Shown here one piece after another: positions 1 to 12,130 of a stretch of DNA of 64,000 nucleotides; within the stretch, counting starts at the first letter, position 1, and every line of letters starts with the position of its first letter. A program made the translations under genes and the position numbers. The notes under the pieces are model-generated. The model made no database searches and was not told where the DNA came from. It worked only from the letters and a program-made list of their open reading frames with translations. The DNA is taken from the NCBI GenBank assembly GCA_019426215.1, contig CM033392.1, forward strand, positions 36,566,980 through 36,630,979, read 5' to 3'. Source of the DNA: Buddleja alternifolia (Eukaryota > Streptophyta > Magnoliopsida > Lamiales > Scrophulariaceae).

Positions 1-23
1 AAGGAAAGGGAAAAGCTCTAAAA

Positions 24-510
24 GTGATGAAGAGCAAAGGGCCTAAAGAAACAGATAGGTGCCTTCACTACAGTGAGCTAGGCCACTGGAGGAGGGAATG
101 TCCAAACTTTGGAAAAGGTATAGCAGTTATGGAACTTTTTGTTTTAGAAACCAATTGTTCTATGACTGTATTTTTCACTTCGTGGATACTTGATTCTGGA
201 GCTAGTGCTCACTTTTGTGTAATGAATCAGGATTTGCAGTGAAGTAGGAAGCTGGAGCATGGAGAGGCACTGATCAGTGTTGGCAGCGGGCACAGTGTCG
301 CGGCTTCTCGCATTGGATCAACTCTTTTATGTTTATCATCTGGACATGTTTTAAATTTAGAGGATGTTTTAGTTTTGCCTAACGGGCTTAAGAACATTAT
401 TTCAATTTCTATGTTGGTTAGGAATAATTATGTTTTTAATTTCATTGACAGTACTTGCAGCATTTTATTTAATGATAATATTGTTGGCACTGCTACTTTA
501 GTCAATGGCC
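24..510 (+). pseudogene. copia gag C-terminus (zinc knuckle) and protease remnant
   Basis: The frame starting at 24 encodes a CCHC zinc knuckle at 60-101, but the second Cys is replaced by Tyr (C-L-H-Y...H...C), so metal binding would be impaired. It is followed by the retroviral-type aspartic protease signature WILDSGASAHF near 180-215. A stop at 240-242 ends the frame, and protease-like sequence continues to about 510 with more stops. In an active element this part of the polyprotein packages RNA and cleaves Gag-Pol. Clearly a pseudogene. Confidence 0.75.
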
Positions 511-559
511 TCTATTATTTAAACATGTGAAATGAATGTGTTGTAAATGTTATCTCAAA

Positions 560-1560
560 GAAGCGTGGTAGGAAAAGTACTAACCTAATCTTAAAGTGGC
601 ATCTTAGACTAGGCCATGCTGGCGAGCAAAAGATACACAAGATGGAGAAAGATGGGTTAATTGACCCATTGGGATCGGATCCCTACCCAACTTGTGAATC
701 TTGTCTCAAAGGCAAAATGACTATATCCCCCATCACCGGGACTTTTGAAGGGGCCACTGAAGTATTAGGACTTGTGCATACCGACGTTTGCAGACCATTT
801 GGAGAAATGGCTCATGGAGGTTTTCACTATTTCATTACTTTCACTGATGACCATTCAAGGTATGGTCTTGTGTATCTAATGAAATACAATTCTGAATCAT
901 TTGATAAGTTCAAAGAATTTAAGGCTTTAGTGGAAAAACAAACTGGTCATCATATAAAAATACTGTGATCGGATCGTGGAGGTGAATATATGAGTGACGA
1001 GTTGGATCAGTTCTTAAAGGAAATGGGATAATATTGTAACTCACACCACCAGCATCTCCACAACAAAATGGGGTAGCAGAGCGTAGAAATTAAACGCTTT
1101 TGGATATGGTTCGATCTATGCTCAACTACATTGATTTACCCATATTTTTGTGGGGACATGCACTCATTACGGCTGTTCATATCTTGAATAGATGTCCTTC
1201 CAAATCCATTCCTATGACTCCATATGAGATATGGAGAAATAGGAAACCAAACATCAAATACATTAGGGTTTTGGATGCCTTGCCTATATCAAGAAGACAA
1301 ACACAGAGAAATTGGAAGCTAGGTCCCTTAAAGGACGTTTCATCGGATTTCCATATGATTCTATGGGATTCCTATTCTAAATGCAAGATGATCAAAGGAT
1401 CATTGTTGCACTGCAAGCGTACTTTGTTGAAGATGGAATTTATTCAAAAAGGTGGTGCAGGCAGAAAGATTGTTCTCGATGAACAAGATGAAACACCCAG
1501 GGAGACGACTATTCAAGAAACACACACTGAACCTGATGAAGCACAACCAACATTGTGAAG
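560..1560 (+). pseudogene. copia integrase remnant
   Basis: Near 590-720 the HHCC zinc-binding domain is readable (LKWHLRLGHAG, then CESCLKGK). The catalytic core follows: first Asp in HTDVC near 778, second Asp in SDRGGEYMSDE near 967-1000, and the NGVAERRN motif with the expected Glu near 1069-1092. A stop lies before SDRGG (966-968), and a frameshift/stop lies near 1030. The C-terminal part continues to about 1558. The enzyme would insert the cDNA into the chromosome. The motif set is complete, but the frame is broken at least three times. Confidence 0.8.
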
Positions 1561-1639
1561 ATCTGGTAGAGTACCACATCAATCTAATGGGTACTATGTG
1601 TACCTTCTACAAGAGGAATCGGATGTCCACACTATAGCA

Positions 1640-2700
1640 GTGGGAGTTCTTGGGGACGACCCTTCTACTTATGATCAAGAAATGATGGACATCGACTCTG
1701 CAAAGTGGCGAGAAGCTATGTAGGCGGAGATAGACTCGATGCATTCCAACCAGGTCTAGTCTCTGGTAGATCGTTCTAATGGCATTGTACCTGTAGGGTG
1801 CAAGTTGATCTACAAGACAAAGATAGGTCCGGATGGAAAAGTGGACAGATACAAGGAAAGACTTGTAGCAAAAATTTATAGTGAAAGGGAAGGAATTGAC
1901 TATCAAGAGACCTTTTCACCTGTGGCAATGATCAAGTCTATTTGAATTCTGCTTGCAATAGCTGCACACTTGGATTATGAGATGCGGCAGATAGATGTGA
2001 AGATGGCTTTTCTGAATGGATTTCTCGAAGAAGATATCTATATGGATCAACCTAAAAGTTTTGCATCTGGGTCTGATATTCATAAGGTCTTCAAACTTAA
2101 GAGATCCATTTATGGACTTAAGCAAGCCTCTAGGCGTTGGAATCTACGTTTTGACGAAGCTGTCAAAGGATTTGACTTTGACAAAAACGAAGATGAACCA
2201 TGTGTTTACAAGAAGGTTAGTGGGAGTAAAATCACTTTCCTTGTCTTATATGTGGATGGCATTCTACTCATAGGAAATGATGTAGAAATGCTCACATCAG
2301 TCAAAAGATGACTTTCAAATACATTCTCCATGAAAGACTTGGGAGAAGCGACCTATATTCTAAAATTTGGGACAAATAGAATTATGGGACTTTTCCAAGC
2401 CCTTTACTTAGAGAAAGTCCTAAAAATATTTAGGATGGAAGACTCTAAGAAAGGTTTCTTGCCCATGAGACATGGGGTATACCTTTCAAAGTCTATGTAT
2501 CCTCAAAGTGAGGAAGATCGAAAAGAAATGAGTACAGTGCCCTACGCGTCTGCAGTGGGTAGTTTGATGTATGCCATGTTATGCACATGGCCCGACATAG
2601 CCTACGCTGTAAGCGTGGTGAGTCATTTTCAGGCTAACCCGGGAAGAGAACACTGGACCGCTATGAAAAATATCCTCAAGTATCGAAAGAGAACTAAAGA
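1640..2700 (+). pseudogene. copia reverse transcriptase remnant
   Basis: Typical copia RT blocks are present: KMAFLNGFLEEDIYMDQP near 1999-2050, SIYGLKQASRRWN near 2107-2145, and the catalytic box near 2250. The box reads YVDG rather than YVDD (codon GGC), so the second catalytic Asp is lost. In-frame stops occur at about 1723, 1945 and 2309. The region continues through the connection domain (SAVGSLMYAMLCTWPDIAYAV) to the RNase H domain. Dead copy. Confidence 0.85.
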
Positions 2701-3220
2701 TATAGTCCTAACATATGGACATGAAGATTTGAAGGTGGATGGATATACTGACTCAGATTTCCACTTTGACGTTTATGATCAAAAATTCACTTCAGGGTTT
2801 ATATTCACGCTCAATGGTGGAGCGGTAAGTTGAAAAAGTTCCAAGCAAAGCACAACCGCTGATTCCACCACTGAGGTAGAATACTTTGCAGCATCAGAGG
2901 CTGCTAAAGAGGGTGTTTGGATTAGGAAGTTTCTTGAAGAACTTCAAGTGATCCCTAGTGTAGAGCTGCCATTGCCACTTCATTGTGACAATAACGGGGC
3001 TATTACACAAGTAAAGGAACTAAGGTCTCACAACAAATTCATGTACATAGAGAGGAGATATCACATAATAAGAGAAATCATTGGAAGAGACGAGATAGCT
3101 GTTCAGAGAGTAAATTCAGATGACAACGTCGCTGACCCATTGACCAAGCCTTTGACACAAGCAGTGCTAGATCGACATATCGAGAAGATGGGTACTAGAT
3201 ACCATAGTGATTGGAATTGA
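2700..3220 (+). pseudogene. copia RNase H remnant
   Basis: Follows RT directly. Visible motifs are GYTDSDF with the first catalytic Asp near 2747, TADSTTEVEYFAASEA with the catalytic Glu near 2875, and LPLHCDNNGAITQ near 2976. The family terminal segment (HIIREII, then NVADPLTKPL) ends in a stop at 3218-3220, only a few bases before the polypurine tract, as expected for Ty1/copia. One in-frame stop near 2832 splits the domain. It would degrade the RNA strand of the replication hybrid. Confidence 0.85.
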
Positions 3221-3223
3221 GTA

Positions 3224-3235
3224 TAAGTGGGAGAT
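3224..3235 (+). promoter_or_regulatory. polypurine tract of copia element I
   Basis: TAAGTGGGAGAT lies immediately before the TGTTAGG start of the LTR. AAGTGGGAGA is the common plus-strand priming tract of plant Ty1/copia elements and fixes both orientation and LTR start. Confidence 0.85.
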
Positions 3236-4017
3236 TGTTAGGTTAATGTCCTCAAATGCTGCTATAGGATTAGAGGATGTTAGGACATTATTAATTTGTA
3301 ATTGTTTCAAATCCTATCAATAAAAGGCAGTTAGTTGTTTACTATTATATTGGCATTTATATATTGTAATAATCTATAAGTCCATGAACACAAGAGTTAG
3401 CTCTCTAAGGCACTAGAGAAGTTTGATACTTGTGTACTAAAAGAGTCTACAAGTCAATGATTTTCAATTGGCCATGAAAATCATGAAGACTTGTATGTTA
3501 TGAGTTTTGTCGAGAAAGGTGCCCGTCAATCACTAGGAAGTAGTGAAGAACTCACATCATAGGTTCACTAATAAAGATAGTGGCACTTAGACATAACTCG
3601 CATCGATTCTGTCACATGGGTTTTCACTCTTTGATAGTCAATGACAGAATTGATTAAATTGTAATAGGTGTGTCTGAACTTTAGACTTGAGGAATCGAGT
3701 TGAAGATATGCTTGTGACATTAGGTTTGTCATTAGAGTAGTTAGGCTCAATTCACCCTTTGGTGGGGTCAACCTCGAACTGCAACCCAATGGGAAAGTAG
3801 TAGTCTTAATTGTTATCCAAGATGATATTCGTTCCCTCGAAGGTGAACGAGGAATTATCCCATGCATTTATAAGTAAGTTAGATCTTAAAGTCTTTGGCC
3901 AAAACATTAACTGATCTGGGCTTATTATAAATATAGCATAGTGTAAATTTAGTGAGTTTGACCAAAATCCATAACTCTCACTTAACCGGGATAAGGAAAC
4001 GAAGATTTTATATTCAC
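3236..4017 (+). repeat. 5' portion of the 3' LTR of copia element I
   Basis: Begins TGTTAGG right after the polypurine tract. It aligns by eye with the reverse complement of 31723-33508: the AATAAAAGGCA segment, a tract naming the CACATG/CTCATGTGACAGAA region, and the GTGGGGTCAACCT segment all recur. It is interrupted at 4017/4018 by the LTR of the Sirevirus-like element. Its last 132 bases (3886-4017) recur on the far side of that element at 18838-18969. Confidence 0.8.
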
Positions 4018-5528
4018 AAGTGGCATACGAAAGGGTCTAGAAGGGGGGGGGGGTTGAATAGACCCTGAAGTCTTTTTTGACTTGAAAAAGATTCGTATTA
4101 AACTATGTTCGACGCTTGAAAAGTAGGCGCTTGACTGAGCTAATGAAGACTTGTTTTTAGAAAGTTAACTTAAACTTCTCGATTTGAATACTATAACCAG
4201 GTAGGTTTAAGCGTTCAATTCTTTAATCAGTGTTAGCACAGTGGAATAATTTTTGAGTCTTCTCTTTTTAAAAGCTTTCGCGTCACAGAAGGTGTTTGTA
4301 GTTGCTTAGCGTTCAATTGAGTTTTACTTGACAGATTTATGCAATGATATGACAATATGGGAATTGACTGTAAAGTAAAGAACACAATATTTATAAGGTT
4401 CGTTGGGTGGTGTAATTCCAACCACGTCCTTCTTCTCCTCGAACACTTGGAGGTAATCCACTAAAATGATTCTCAAAGAATCACACGGAGTCTTCTACAA
4501 ATTAGGGAGAGATGGATATTTGATGACTTGAGCTCCTTGATCACACAGATTTTTGGTCCAAATCACTTCTATCCCCTTGCTTCTTTCACCCAAAAATAAT
4601 GCAAGTATCCAACTTCGACTTCACACAGATCGCGAGGCTTGGATGGGTTTTTCTAAAGGTTTGTTTGATTTTGATTAAGTTCAAACAACTTGGTAATATC
4701 TCAATAGTAATGTGGGTTTCTTCAAAAAGAATGTTTGAGATGTTGGTTGACTGTCTCAGGAATTTGAGAAAAGCAAAGAGAATTTTTGCTTGAATGTTCT
4801 AGCTTTTTTGAGAGTTTAAGGAATGAGACTTCAATGCAACATCAATTTAACTCGTAGTATTTTGTTATTTTTGGCTTGTTGTTGAAGTCCTATTTGTAGG
4901 CAATCTTGCAAAAAGTGTCCGTTTGACACATGCACAGGCGCGTGTCTCTCACTTCCGCGAGTGAACAACGTTTGTCCTTTTTCCTAAAAAATTGCTGCAC
5001 AAAAGTTGGTGATGCAGTCTGCAAAAGTTGACAGTCAATGGGGTGGCTTCTCCGTACGTCCATAAGAGCTTATCAGCATTTAATGCATTTGAAATAAATG
5101 CCCGTTGGCAATTAATGAACTGGGAATATTTGCATTAAACTTCTTCTGGACTTAGAAATAAATTCAGGTGAAATCAGTCATTGATAGACGCTCATTCATC
5201 CTTGAATAACTTCTGTCCTACAATCAACGCTTGTTGTAGCTTGTCAATTGGATGCTCGGAAATCTTTATCTTCATTCAGACTTCAGGCGCTTGAGTCTTC
5301 AGACTTAACCATTTGATAAGGTCCCTCAGAATTTATCATATGCTCAGCCTAAAAATACTTAGCCTAATAGTCTAGAATAAAATAAAGCAAAGCCTATAAA
5401 GCCTATACAGATCTAACGCTTCAAAGCTTACACATGGTTTCTAAGTAAAATCAAACTTACATATTTTGGGGTCTAACATAAAATCCTAATTGTCATCATC
5501 AAAACATCTAACATGAAATTTCCTAACA
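4018..5528 (-). repeat. 3' LTR of the Sirevirus-like element
   Basis: Matches 17294-18837 along nearly its whole length, including a poly-G run near 4046. It lacks the outermost ten bases TGTTGGTCCT present in the other LTR and begins at AAGTGGCATACG. Its inner end CCTAACA abuts the PPT. The other LTR also carries about 20 bases near 18365 that are absent here. Confidence 0.9.
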
Positions 5529-5542
5529 ATTTCCCCCTTTTT
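5529..5542 (-). promoter_or_regulatory. polypurine tract of the Sirevirus-like element
   Basis: The minus strand reads AAAAAGGGGGAAAT directly before the 3' LTR. This shows that the element is transcribed on the minus strand. Confidence 0.85.
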
Positions 5543-5877
5543 GATGATGGCAATATTTACTCTTTTATAGTTCAAGAGTTAGACAGCCAAAATGAAAGTT
5601 AACTTTGGTTAGATAAGGTTAGTTAATGTTAGTTACGCTTTAACGAGATATTTCAGTTGAAAATGCATTTTATCTATTTCACTGATAGTTCAAGCATTTT
5701 ACAACTACATCAATCAAAGAAAATACAAAAGAGACAAGAATATAGATAATGCAAAGTAAACAACAACTCTTTAATCATATTTTTCTTCTTGAGCGTTGAG
5801 TCTTCTGTTTACCTCAGCCCTGATTGCTTCAGAAATGTTTTCTTCAAGCCTAATCATGGCGGCATGTTCTTTAGTAA

Positions 5878-8800
5878 TTACTGTCTTCTTTTCTTCTTTT
5901 GTCTCTCTTTATAAGCTACAAATTGCTTATCCCATTCAACTGGGTCAATTCCTATCATCCTTAAGCATACTCTGAATGCTATGATGAAATCTGACTTCTT
6001 TTGTTCTTTAGCAATAATCTTTGGGTCAGAGGGCTCTGGAATAGGCGGTCGAGAGAATGGAACATCAAACTGCTCAAGCATAGCCCTTGAAGGCAGTGGT
6101 AAGAACTGAAAGAAAATTTGACTTTTGAGTGGAGGGATGGAATCTCTTGAACTAGAAGCTTTCCGCTTCTCCCCTTTTCTCTGTCCTTCCCCCTTATTGC
6201 CATCATCAGCCTTCAGAAAAGGCTCGGTGAGTAGGCTAAATTGACTAGCAATCTGAGAAACAGAGGTTGAAAGGTCGTCTAGGCGCTTATCAAAATGCTC
6301 CTTCATGGCCAGTTGGTTTGCCATAGTAGCATCATGCAGTTCTTGAAATTCCTTTTGGCATTCTCCAACTGCCGCTTGAGCAACCCTTTCATATGACCGA
6401 TTTGAGCGCTCATGTTCTGAGACTCAGTCTTTGCTAAGTCAGTCTTGATCCAGTGGAAGGCTTCTTCTTTCTGAGTAGCATGGTTGCTTACCTCCTCAAA
6501 AACTGATTTCAGCAAATAACCAAATGATTGACTTACATCCGAAGGAACTGCTTGAGGAGCTGGTCGCTTAAATCTGGATGTATGCTTGAGTGAGTCAAGC
6601 AAAACTTGATATGCTGGATCAAATACTGAGCCTCTGGCTTTGATTGGGAGATCCTCAGCAATATCAGAATCAACGAGTTCAGGAGCGTCAGGATGATCCT
6701 CTGGTGGAGACGTTTGAACCGGTTCTTCAGCAGACGCTGGAATACTAACAACTTCGGAGGCGGACGCTGGTGCAAACTCTTCAATCAACTTAGCAGGTGC
6801 TTCCTCAAGCGCTGACTCCCCTTGGCGAAAGTCATCGAATTGGAAGTTCCAATTTGCTATATCTACATAGGAATCTGAAGCAGCTTCCAGAAGTTCAGTC
6901 AGTCTTGAGCGAGAGATGCAAGTCCCTTGAATGAAAGTGCAAAGAGGACTATCTCGAGCTCGAACATACATTGGACCCATGATTTCCAATACGTGATTCA
7001 GAAAGATCTTTGACTTTGGCTTTGGAATAAGAAACAAAGTGTTTGAGCAGTAATGCAAGGAAAACCTGATAATCCTATCCGTAGGAAGACGCTAGGATTT
7101 GTGAGCTTCTGGCACGTACATGCGGTAATATTCTTCCAAATACGGATACACGGCGCTAGATATGCCTTGATTGCGTTCAAGTAGAGAGAGAACATTGGCT
7201 TAATGATCGCTAACTTCCTGTCTGATAGAAGGTAAAAATGGATAACCTTGGAAGTTGCGGATCCTCAAGCCATTTGGCTTCCGTAGATTTTCAGTGAAGA
7301 TCAAAGTGAGGAATAGGGGCCATGATCTTCATCATCAATCTGAAGTTGTCATCACAGTGGCTAGGAGAGAAGTTTAAGCAAGACGCTGATGAACTGCCAC
7401 TAGTTGATGCTTGAGCGTTGAATTGAAGAGGATTGATGGAAAGCCTGTGCAGCGCTTGACGCAAAAACAATTCTATTTGTTGACGAACTTAAGGTAACTT
7501 GGCAACAGGTCCAACTCGCTCTTGACGCTTCTTAAGGCAATACTTGGCGAGCTGACGCTTCTTGTCATGCATGCCTATGCCAAACAGATGGGGAGCTTTG
7601 ACCAATTCCTGAAATGGGAACTGATGGCCAACATACGCTTCAATCCAGTTAACCTCACTCATGCAGTAGTTAGCACCTGCATTGACCAATGCTCGGATGC
7701 CTTCAAGGTGTATGTCCCGGATTGATTCAAAATAGTTAAGCATTGGCCTCGGCTTGAATCACATCGGTCATAGAAGCTGGACGCTCACCGACATGAACTC
7801 CTTTATTTTTCCAGAGACGAAGTGGATGAGCTTAACGCAAATTTACTTTACTGTTGGCTACACGAGAAAGTGAGTGTAACCTTCTCTGTTCAGAAATTCC
7901 TCTGTTGGGTTGAGAAACTCAACAGGTATATGCTCGTAAACCCTTATGTTGAAGTCTCTTGGAGCAAAACCAATTAGTTTGCTGTGCCCCATATCCCGAA
8001 AATAACCCAAATCAACATCTGGTCTGGGAGTTCTACCACTTTTCCTTGCTTCTTGGATGGCAAACGATGTAGGGATCTGACCAGGAGTTTTACCAAGCTC
8101 GACAGCCAAGTAGTAGGCTTTCTCCACTTCGGTTAACTCAGTATCAAATAAGGTGTCCCGGATTGTCCTGTCGATATCAATCAGCTCGGCTATCCCATTT
8201 TCAGTATTGATGAATCTTTCTTCATTATAACCGGCTGGGATGAAATCGTCTTCAAGCGCTGGAGACATATGATGTATAGAGTGATCAATTGTCTTCAATG
8301 GGTCCAGCTTGAAGAACTGTCTGTGTATGGAAACGTCTTTAGCAACGCTCTGACCTTTTGAGCGTGCCTTTATTATAACCGGAACAAGAGTTGATGTTTG
8401 AACCTCTTTAGGAGCAGGTTCCTCAGTTTCTATTGCAGCAAATTCGGCGGCAACATCTTTGGAAATAGCCACGACATCTGTCATCTCAACATCCAGATGG
8501 ACGTCGATTGATGCTTCAGCAGCAGCTGGAACTAAAGCTGTAGCACAAGAATTATCCTCTATAAGAGTAGGATCTTCTACAGATGTAGGAATAGAAATGC
8601 TGCGGGAAGAAATAAACTTACCCTGAGAGCTCTGCTCAACAGCAATATCTTGAGCGCTTGGCTCAGCAGTCTCAGGCTTTTTAGGAACAGGAGCAACTTG
8701 ATGCTTGCTTGTCCTGGAATGCTTTAAAATCTTCTTAACGTTGACTCCTTCAATGAGCTTCAGCATTTGAGCGGGAGGAGCAGCAATTGGTTCTGCGAAA

Positions 8801-9705
8801 TCTATCTTTTTGATAATTCCTTCCAATTTTCTCCGCCTAACCATAGGAATCTTGTCCTCCTCGTCTGTTTCCTCATCGTCTTTATGAGGAGACGAAATAG
8901 CTTGCGTCTTGGGATTTTTGGGAGCCCTCTTCTTGGTAGCATCCGGACGCTTCACGGCTTCGTCATGAGCTGGACGCTCAGCTTCTTCGTCAGATGCTTC
9001 GCGTACCACTTGACGCTCAGACAGAGGTCTAGCAGCACCTCCAACTTTGGTGGGTGGAAGAGATTGCTGATGATCCTCTTCCCGTAGAATTTGGACTTCG
9101 GCCAGGCAGTCTCTGAATCTACCGAAGATGTATTCACTCCAATTGATCTTGATATCCAGGAGTATAGCAGTCCTCATCTAGAATTGTATTGGGTTCACTT
9201 TGTCAAAAGTACCCACTCTGCATTCAATAAATTTACTGTAGAAGTCAGCCAAAAGTATGTATCGAGAGACGATATCCTTCTTCTAGAAATGAGGCTTGTA
9301 AGGTACATTGTCATAGGCACTGATCTTTGTCCAAGCTTCTTCTATTTGTTCAGCAGTAACAGAGTCCAATGCTGCACCCTGATTTGGTAGTTTGAAGGTT
9401 TGGGCGATGGTGTCAGCAGAGAGGACGAATTCTTTGGAGTCCTTCTTGGATAAAGTGAAGAGGCAAGAGATAGACTTCTTGTCCACTGAGAGTTTGGCAT
9501 GTCTCTAGAAGAATTCAACTTCATCAGGAAATAGATAGGAGTATTTGGTGAGGAAGGTTTTTAGTCCAGACTCAGAAACAGAGTCCATGATCTCCGTTAG
9601 ATCAACCTGAGTCTGTTCGTACATAAATTTCCAGTCCACAACAAGTCCCTCAGTAACCTTGATGGTGGGCTCGGCAGAAGTAGCAGTAGATTTCTTGGGT
9701 GCCAT
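5878..9705 (-). pseudogene. Sirevirus extra ORF (ORF3), ~1,275-codon accessory protein
   Basis: Located between RNase H and the 3' LTR, the position of the env-like ORF of Sireviruses. Starts MAPKKSTATSAEP at 9705 and ends at a KERQKKKRRQ tail at 5878. Longest open pieces: 9177-7858 (439 codons), 7743-7489, 7058-6303 and 6324-5878. Stops near 9505, 9285 and 9178 plus frame breaks at 7857-7743 and 7490-7060 kill it. Seen: an N-terminal globular region (FTLSKKDSKEFVLSADTI and following), a long low-complexity acidic Ala/Glu/Pro middle, a conserved C-terminal block (ISRSRLTELLEAASDSY) and a predicted helical stretch near 6310-6240. No clear signal peptide or transmembrane segment. The N-terminus may be the family called putative plant transposon protein (inference). 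A plus-strand relative lies at 59538-64000. Confidence 0.75.
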
Positions 9706-10537
9706 TTGAGATTTGTGAGAAAGATGAGTAGAGATTGCTTTTGCTTTGAGAGAGAGAGAAAGAGAGATTGAGTAAAATTTGCAGTGAGTAAAAGTGAATA
9801 GTTCTTCTACAAGAATTGTGTTTTAAATGACACAGTAGAAAAATTTAGAAACTTGTGTTCTCTCCTTCTCAGTAAGATGTAGACACGTGGAAAGTTGTTT
9901 AGTCTCAGCCATGAATATTTTTTAACTACAAATGCGAATTTTGGGCAAGAGAGAGAAGTTACATTTGGTAACTCCCATATATAAAGATTCGACGTCCGAG
10001 TTAAATTTTTGAAACGTTTGGAATTTTCAGAGTGTATTGCACGCGCCTGATGATACATTGACACGTATACAAACACGTGCTATCTCTGAACCGTCATTTT
10101 GAAAAGTGTTTGATTACCCACCAGTTTGATGTGATAAAAGCGTGTAAATAGAGTACAAAATAGACTTTGGAGTCTATCCACTACTTCAAGAAGCGTGTAA
10201 ATTTTATGCATGAATTTTATAAACAATTTTATATTAAGTGTTGATTGGAAGATGTTCAACGCATGACACAAACCATTTGTAAGATTTATGTTGACGCTTG
10301 AGATCAAAATATTTTTTATGTTTGAGCGTCCAACATGTTATGCATAAATAATTCTGAGCGTTGATGATCTATGCATATGAAAATTTTGATCATTGACGCT
10401 TGCAGATATGTGCAAGTCCAAGTTTAAGGTTCCCCCTAAACTTGATAACTTGTAACAACTTCTTCAAAAATGTTTTAGACATAAATAAAGTGGATTCCCT
10501 TTAAATTATATGTCTAATAAAATATGATGCATGATGA
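9706..10537 (-). other. spacer between pol and ORF3 of the Sirevirus-like element
   Basis: About 830 bases with no convincing coding sequence; two ORFs of 75-89 codons here have no recognisable motif. It precedes the ORF3 start and contains a GA-rich tract near 9750-9775, just upstream of the ORF3 ATG on the minus strand. It could hold a splice acceptor or promoter for ORF3, but neither can be shown. Confidence 0.5.
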
Positions 10538-11155
10538 TTAAGCGTTTAAATCGATCATACCTAGTTCACTTCTCAAAGTGAGAAAGCGTTGTTCATTGAG
10601 CGCTTTGGTGAAGATATCTGCCAATTGTTTGTCAGTTCCAATAAAATGCATGGAGATATCTTTCTTTTGAACATGGTATCGAAGCAAATGGTATCTAATG
10701 TCAATATGTTTGGTTCTGGAATGAAGAACAGGGTTTTGAGTCATGGCTAGAGCGCTTTGGTTATCACAATGAATGGGGGTTGGACCTAGGATTATTCCAT
10801 AATATCTAAGTTGTTGCCTCATCCATAACACTTGTGCACAACAACTTCCTGCAGCTAAATACTTGGCTTCAGCTGTAGAGGTAGCTATCGATTGTTGTTT
10901 CTTACTATGCCATGAAACTAACCTATCACCTAGAAATTGACATGTACCACTAGTACTCTTACGATCTATTTTGCAACCTACAAAATCTGCATCTGAGTAA
11001 CCAATTAGTTCAAATGGAGAGTCCCTTGGATACTATAAGCCCACATTTTGTGTGCCTTTTAGGTATTTAAAGATCTTCTTGGCAATAATAAAGTGTGACT
11101 CTTTAGGATCATCTTGAAAACGTGCACACATGCATATCGAAAACATAATATCAGG
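10538..11155 (-). pseudogene. Sirevirus RNase H domain
   Basis: Minus-strand frame continuing pol after RT. The longest open piece (10831-10538) carries LGPTPIHCDNQSALAMTQNP, the histidine stretch HSRTKHIDIRYH, and the terminal IGTDKQLADIFTKAL, standard for copia RNase H. Upstream are GYSDADFVGCKIDRKSTSG near 11005-10950 and STAEAKYLA near 10870, which carry the catalytic acids. Breaks occur near 11155 and 11030. Role: removal of RNA from the replication hybrid. Confidence 0.85.
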
Positions 11156-12130
11156 TCAACTGGCAGTAAGATAAAGAAGTGATCCAATGATACCTCTATA
11201 GTTAGTAATATCAACCTTCTTCCCACTTTCATCTTTATCTAACTTAAGAGTTTGACTCATTGGAATTTTTGAAGATGATGCATTTTCCATACCGAATTTC
11301 TTAATCATATCACGTGTATATTTAGCTTGGTTAATAAATATGTCATTAGGGAGTTGTTTAACTTGTAATCCTAAGAAGAAAGTTAATTCACCCATCATGC
11401 TCATTTCAAATTGTTCTTGCATCATTTTTGAAAATTTCTCACACAGACGCTTATCAGTAGAACCAAATATAATATCATCAACATAAATTTGGACTAAGAA
11501 AATATCTTTGTCATTGGTAATTTTAAATAACGTTGTGTCAACGCTGCCTTTGGAAAAGCCTTTACCAATAAGGAAAATAGAGAGAGTGTCATACCATGCT
11601 CTGGGTGCTTGCTTAAGCCCATAAAGTGCTTTATCTAGTTTGTAGACCATACCCTTACCAAGGCTGTTGATGAATCCTAGTGGTTGCTCTACATATACTT
11701 CTTCTTGGAGTTTACCATTCAGGAAAGCACTCTTCACGTCCATCTGATAAACAGTAAACTCATTGTTGAACGCTGCATACGCTAGAAACATGCGGATTGC
11801 TTCAAGACGGGTGACAGGAGCATATGTCTCATCAAAATCAATACTGTTTTCTTGGCAATAACCTTGAGCGAAAAGTCTGGCCTTGTTTCTTATCACAATG
11901 CCATTCTCATCCATCTTGTTTCTGTAGACCCATCTAGTCCCAATAACTCCTTGGTGAGTTGGCCTTGGTACTAGCGTCCAAATCTTACTACACTCAAACT
12001 GATTAAGCTCTTCTTGCATGGCTTCAATCCAACTTGGATCGCTTAGCGCTTCATCCACTTTCTTAGGCTCCATTTGAGATAAGAAGCTAGCGAACATGGC
12101 CTCATTAAATGTAGTGGCTCTAGTTCTCAC
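11156..12130 (-). pseudogene. Sirevirus reverse transcriptase, RT domain open over 324 codons
   Basis: A continuous frame with all expected RT blocks: [62 protein letters not shown], and the intact catalytic box YVDDIIFGS (near 11480). The connection segment ends [11 protein letters not shown], where a stop at 11156 replaces the next codon. It is the best-preserved part of the element, but it belongs to a polyprotein broken both upstream and downstream, so it is listed as a pseudogene. [10 protein letters not shown] and YVEQPLGF resemble the SIRE branch. Confidence 0.9.

Larger units (their letters stand above)
1..4017 (+). mobile_element. Ty1/copia retrotransposon I (Angela/BARE-like), internal part plus start of 3' LTR
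   Basis: A decayed plus-strand Ty1/copia element cut by the window start. Order seen: gag zinc knuckle, aspartic protease, integrase, reverse transcriptase, RNase H, polypurine tract, LTR. Protease-integrase-RT-RNase H order is diagnostic of Ty1/copia. The LTR closely resembles the one at 31723-33508 (same start, same central segments), so both belong to one family. A long LTR starting TGTTAGG and a long leader in the second copy suggest the Angela/BARE group; that lineage call is inference. The coding part has many in-frame stops and is dead. Confidence 0.85.

Noticed and set aside
9807..10307. Minus-strand ORFs between Sirevirus pol and ORF3
   Set aside because: Short, AT-driven, no motif, and not in frame with either neighbour.
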